Shown here in pieces: positions 62,967 through 64,000 of a stretch of DNA of 64,000 nt; within the stretch, counting starts at the first letter, position 1; each line of letters opens with the position of its first letter. Source of the stretch: Bacillus cereus group sp. RP43 (GTDB lineage Bacteria; Bacillota; Bacilli; Bacillales; Bacillaceae_G). The DNA lies in the NCBI RefSeq assembly GCF_040459645.1, contig NZ_JARVHQ010000001.1, positions 3,224,001 through 3,288,000 of the forward strand. The letters run 5' to 3'. Below the pieces are notes generated by a model. That model saw only the letters and a program-made list of their open reading frames with translations. It was not told the DNA's origin and searched no databases. The translations under genes were made by a program, and so were the position numbers.

Positions 62967-64000
62967 TTATAGTGGGAGTTTTATCAAAATTGTTGTTCCT
63001 ACACTTTCTCTACTTGTAATACTAAGCGTACCACCATGAAGCTCCACCATTTTTTTTACAATAGCCAATCCAATGCCTGCGCCTTCAATATGGTTATTAA
63101 TCTGATAAAATGACTGCTCTATAAATGGTAGATGCTCTTTAGCAATTCCAATACCTTGATCTGTCACCTTAATCACGGCTTGTCCCTCACTTTTGGTCGC
63201 TTCAATGTAAACTGTACTTTTTTCATTTGAATATTTAATAGCATTATGAATAATATTTAGGAAAACTTGTTTTAGTCTATTTCGATCTCCTACTAGTTCT
63301 ACTCGTTCTAAATTAGCAACTAGATGAATCTGTTTCTCTTCTGATTTAGGAGTTAATTGCCAAATCGTCTCTTCTAGTATATCGTACAATTGCACTTTTT
63401 GTTTATATAAATTAAAATGATTTGACTGCAATCTTGAAAAATCTAGTAACTCTTCTACTAAATGAATCAATCGGTCTGTTTCACCTGAAATAATTCCCAT
63501 ACCTTGCTTTATTTCTTCATCGGTTAAATGATCTACTGTTTTTAATGTCTCACTCCACCCTTTAATTCCTGTTAAAGGTGTTCGTATTTCATGAGAAATA
63601 GAGGCAATAAATTCATTTTTCATTTGCTCAGCCTTTTCTATTTTATCGGCCATATAATTTAAACTATGTGCTAACTTACCTAATTCACCAGGATAATCCT
63701 CTTTAATTTGCTCCTTTAATGTACCTTCCGCAATTTGCGAAGAAGCATGAATAATAGATTCGATAGGTTTCACAAACGAATTCGCCAATCGTCTACTGAT
63801 TAAGAATACGATACCTGAAATGACAATTCCAACTGAAATAGTAAACATAATAATTTCAATAATCTTTGCATTTACATGTGTTAAAACAGTCGTATATTTT
63901 AAAACACCGATAGTTTGCCCTTGATGTACGAGTGGACTTAATACTTCTAATTGTTTTTCATTATCTTTCGTAGTAATAACTTGGTGATACATTTCCCCCT
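62967..64000 (-). CDS. HAMP-containing sensor histidine kinase, N-terminus cut off
   Basis: At least 343 residues visible; the frame stays open at the right window edge, so the sensor part is incomplete. Order seen: end of the extracellular sensor (SPLVHQGQTIGVLKY), one membrane helix (about 29-49 of the visible part), HAMP, the phosphoacceptor His in SISHEIRTPLTG, and the ATP-binding boxes N (VFLNIIHNAIKY), G1 (DQGIGIAK) and G2 (GAGIGLAIVKKM). The partner response regulator should lie further right. The signal is unknown. Confidence 0.9.
   Translation of the reverse strand, partial: GEMYHQVITTKDNEKQLEVLSPLVHQGQTIGVLKYTTVLTHVNAKIIEIIMFTISVGIVISGIVFLISRRLANSFVKPIESIIHASSQIAEGTLKEQIKEDYPGELGKLAHSLNYMADKIEKAEQMKNEFIASISHEIRTPLTGIKGWSETLKTVDHLTDEEIKQGMGIISGETDRLIHLVEELLDFSRLQSNHFNLYKQKVQLYDILEETIWQLTPKSEEKQIHLVANLERVELVGDRNRLKQVFLNIIHNAIKYSNEKSTVYIEATKSEGQAVIKVTDQGIGIAKEHLPFIEQSFYQINNHIEGAGIGLAIVKKMVELHGGTLSITSRESVGTTILIKLPL

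Overview
The window is chromosomal DNA of a low-GC, spore-forming Bacillus of the B. cereus group (cereus/anthracis/thuringiensis). The evidence is a complete petrobactin siderophore operon (asbABCDEF), a divergent CotH kinase / ExsB (CotG-like) spore-coat pair, a bacillithiol-dependent FosB, small group-typical proteins (DUF3896, DUF4257, two YjcZ peptides, an alpha/beta SASP), a Dlp-2-like Dps, and a short element that looks like the group-specific repeat bcr1. No rRNA, tRNA, prophage, CRISPR array or full-length insertion sequence was seen. The left edge cuts a CorC/HlyC-type protein and the right edge cuts a sensor histidine kinase.

Layout. 1-9.8 kb: envelope and transport genes (DUF456, cardiolipin synthase-like PLD, acyl-CoA thioesterase, YcgQ/YcgR permease pair, CorA, MOP-family flippase, DedA) plus a small lipoprotein, a coat-like protein and a YjcZ peptide. 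9.9-19.6 kb: Nudix hydrolase, the cotH/exsB coat locus, a three-gene unit fosB-SDR-histidine phosphatase, an OppA-type lipoprotein, a zinc-ribbon membrane protein with a DNA alkyltransferase, and the NamA oxidoreductase. 19.8-31.6 kb: a zinc-binding lipoprotein behind a Zur-like box, a COG0523 GTPase, oxidoreductases, acetyltransferases, a flavin amine oxidase, an alpha/beta hydrolase with a possible leader peptide, Dps and a YkvI-like carrier. 31.7-43 kb: chemoreceptor, RsgA paralogue, DinB protein, small group-specific proteins, an MFS pump, an aldo/keto reductase divergent from an ArsR-like regulator across a perfect 16-bp inverted repeat, an intracellular subtilisin, an AbrB-like regulator with the bcr1-like element in its 3' region, and a BceB-like permease without its ATPase. 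43-52.5 kb: nadE, Nudix, secreted transglutaminase-like protein, patatin lipase, a MocR/LysE divergent pair, an MFS pump and the SASP. 52.5-59.8 kb: the asb operon behind a Fur box. 59.9-64 kb: acetyltransferase, MgtC, a YkyA lipoprotein with a polysaccharide deacetylase, and a sensor kinase.

How the genes work together. The asb genes form one polycistronic pathway: AsbF makes 3,4-dihydroxybenzoate, AsbC activates it and loads it on AsbD, AsbE transfers it to spermidine, and the NIS synthetases AsbA and AsbB join spermidine arms to citrate. CotH is expected to phosphorylate its divergent neighbour ExsB during coat/exosporium assembly. Most genes are single or two-gene units bounded by clear intrinsic terminators, so operon limits are easy to read. 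I did not find a convincing wholly new multi-gene system. The most worthwhile leads are the bcr1-like element lying between the abrB-like stop codon and its terminator, a promoter-plus-leader-peptide arrangement before the alpha/beta hydrolase, several unusual inverted repeats, and unannotated small proteins.
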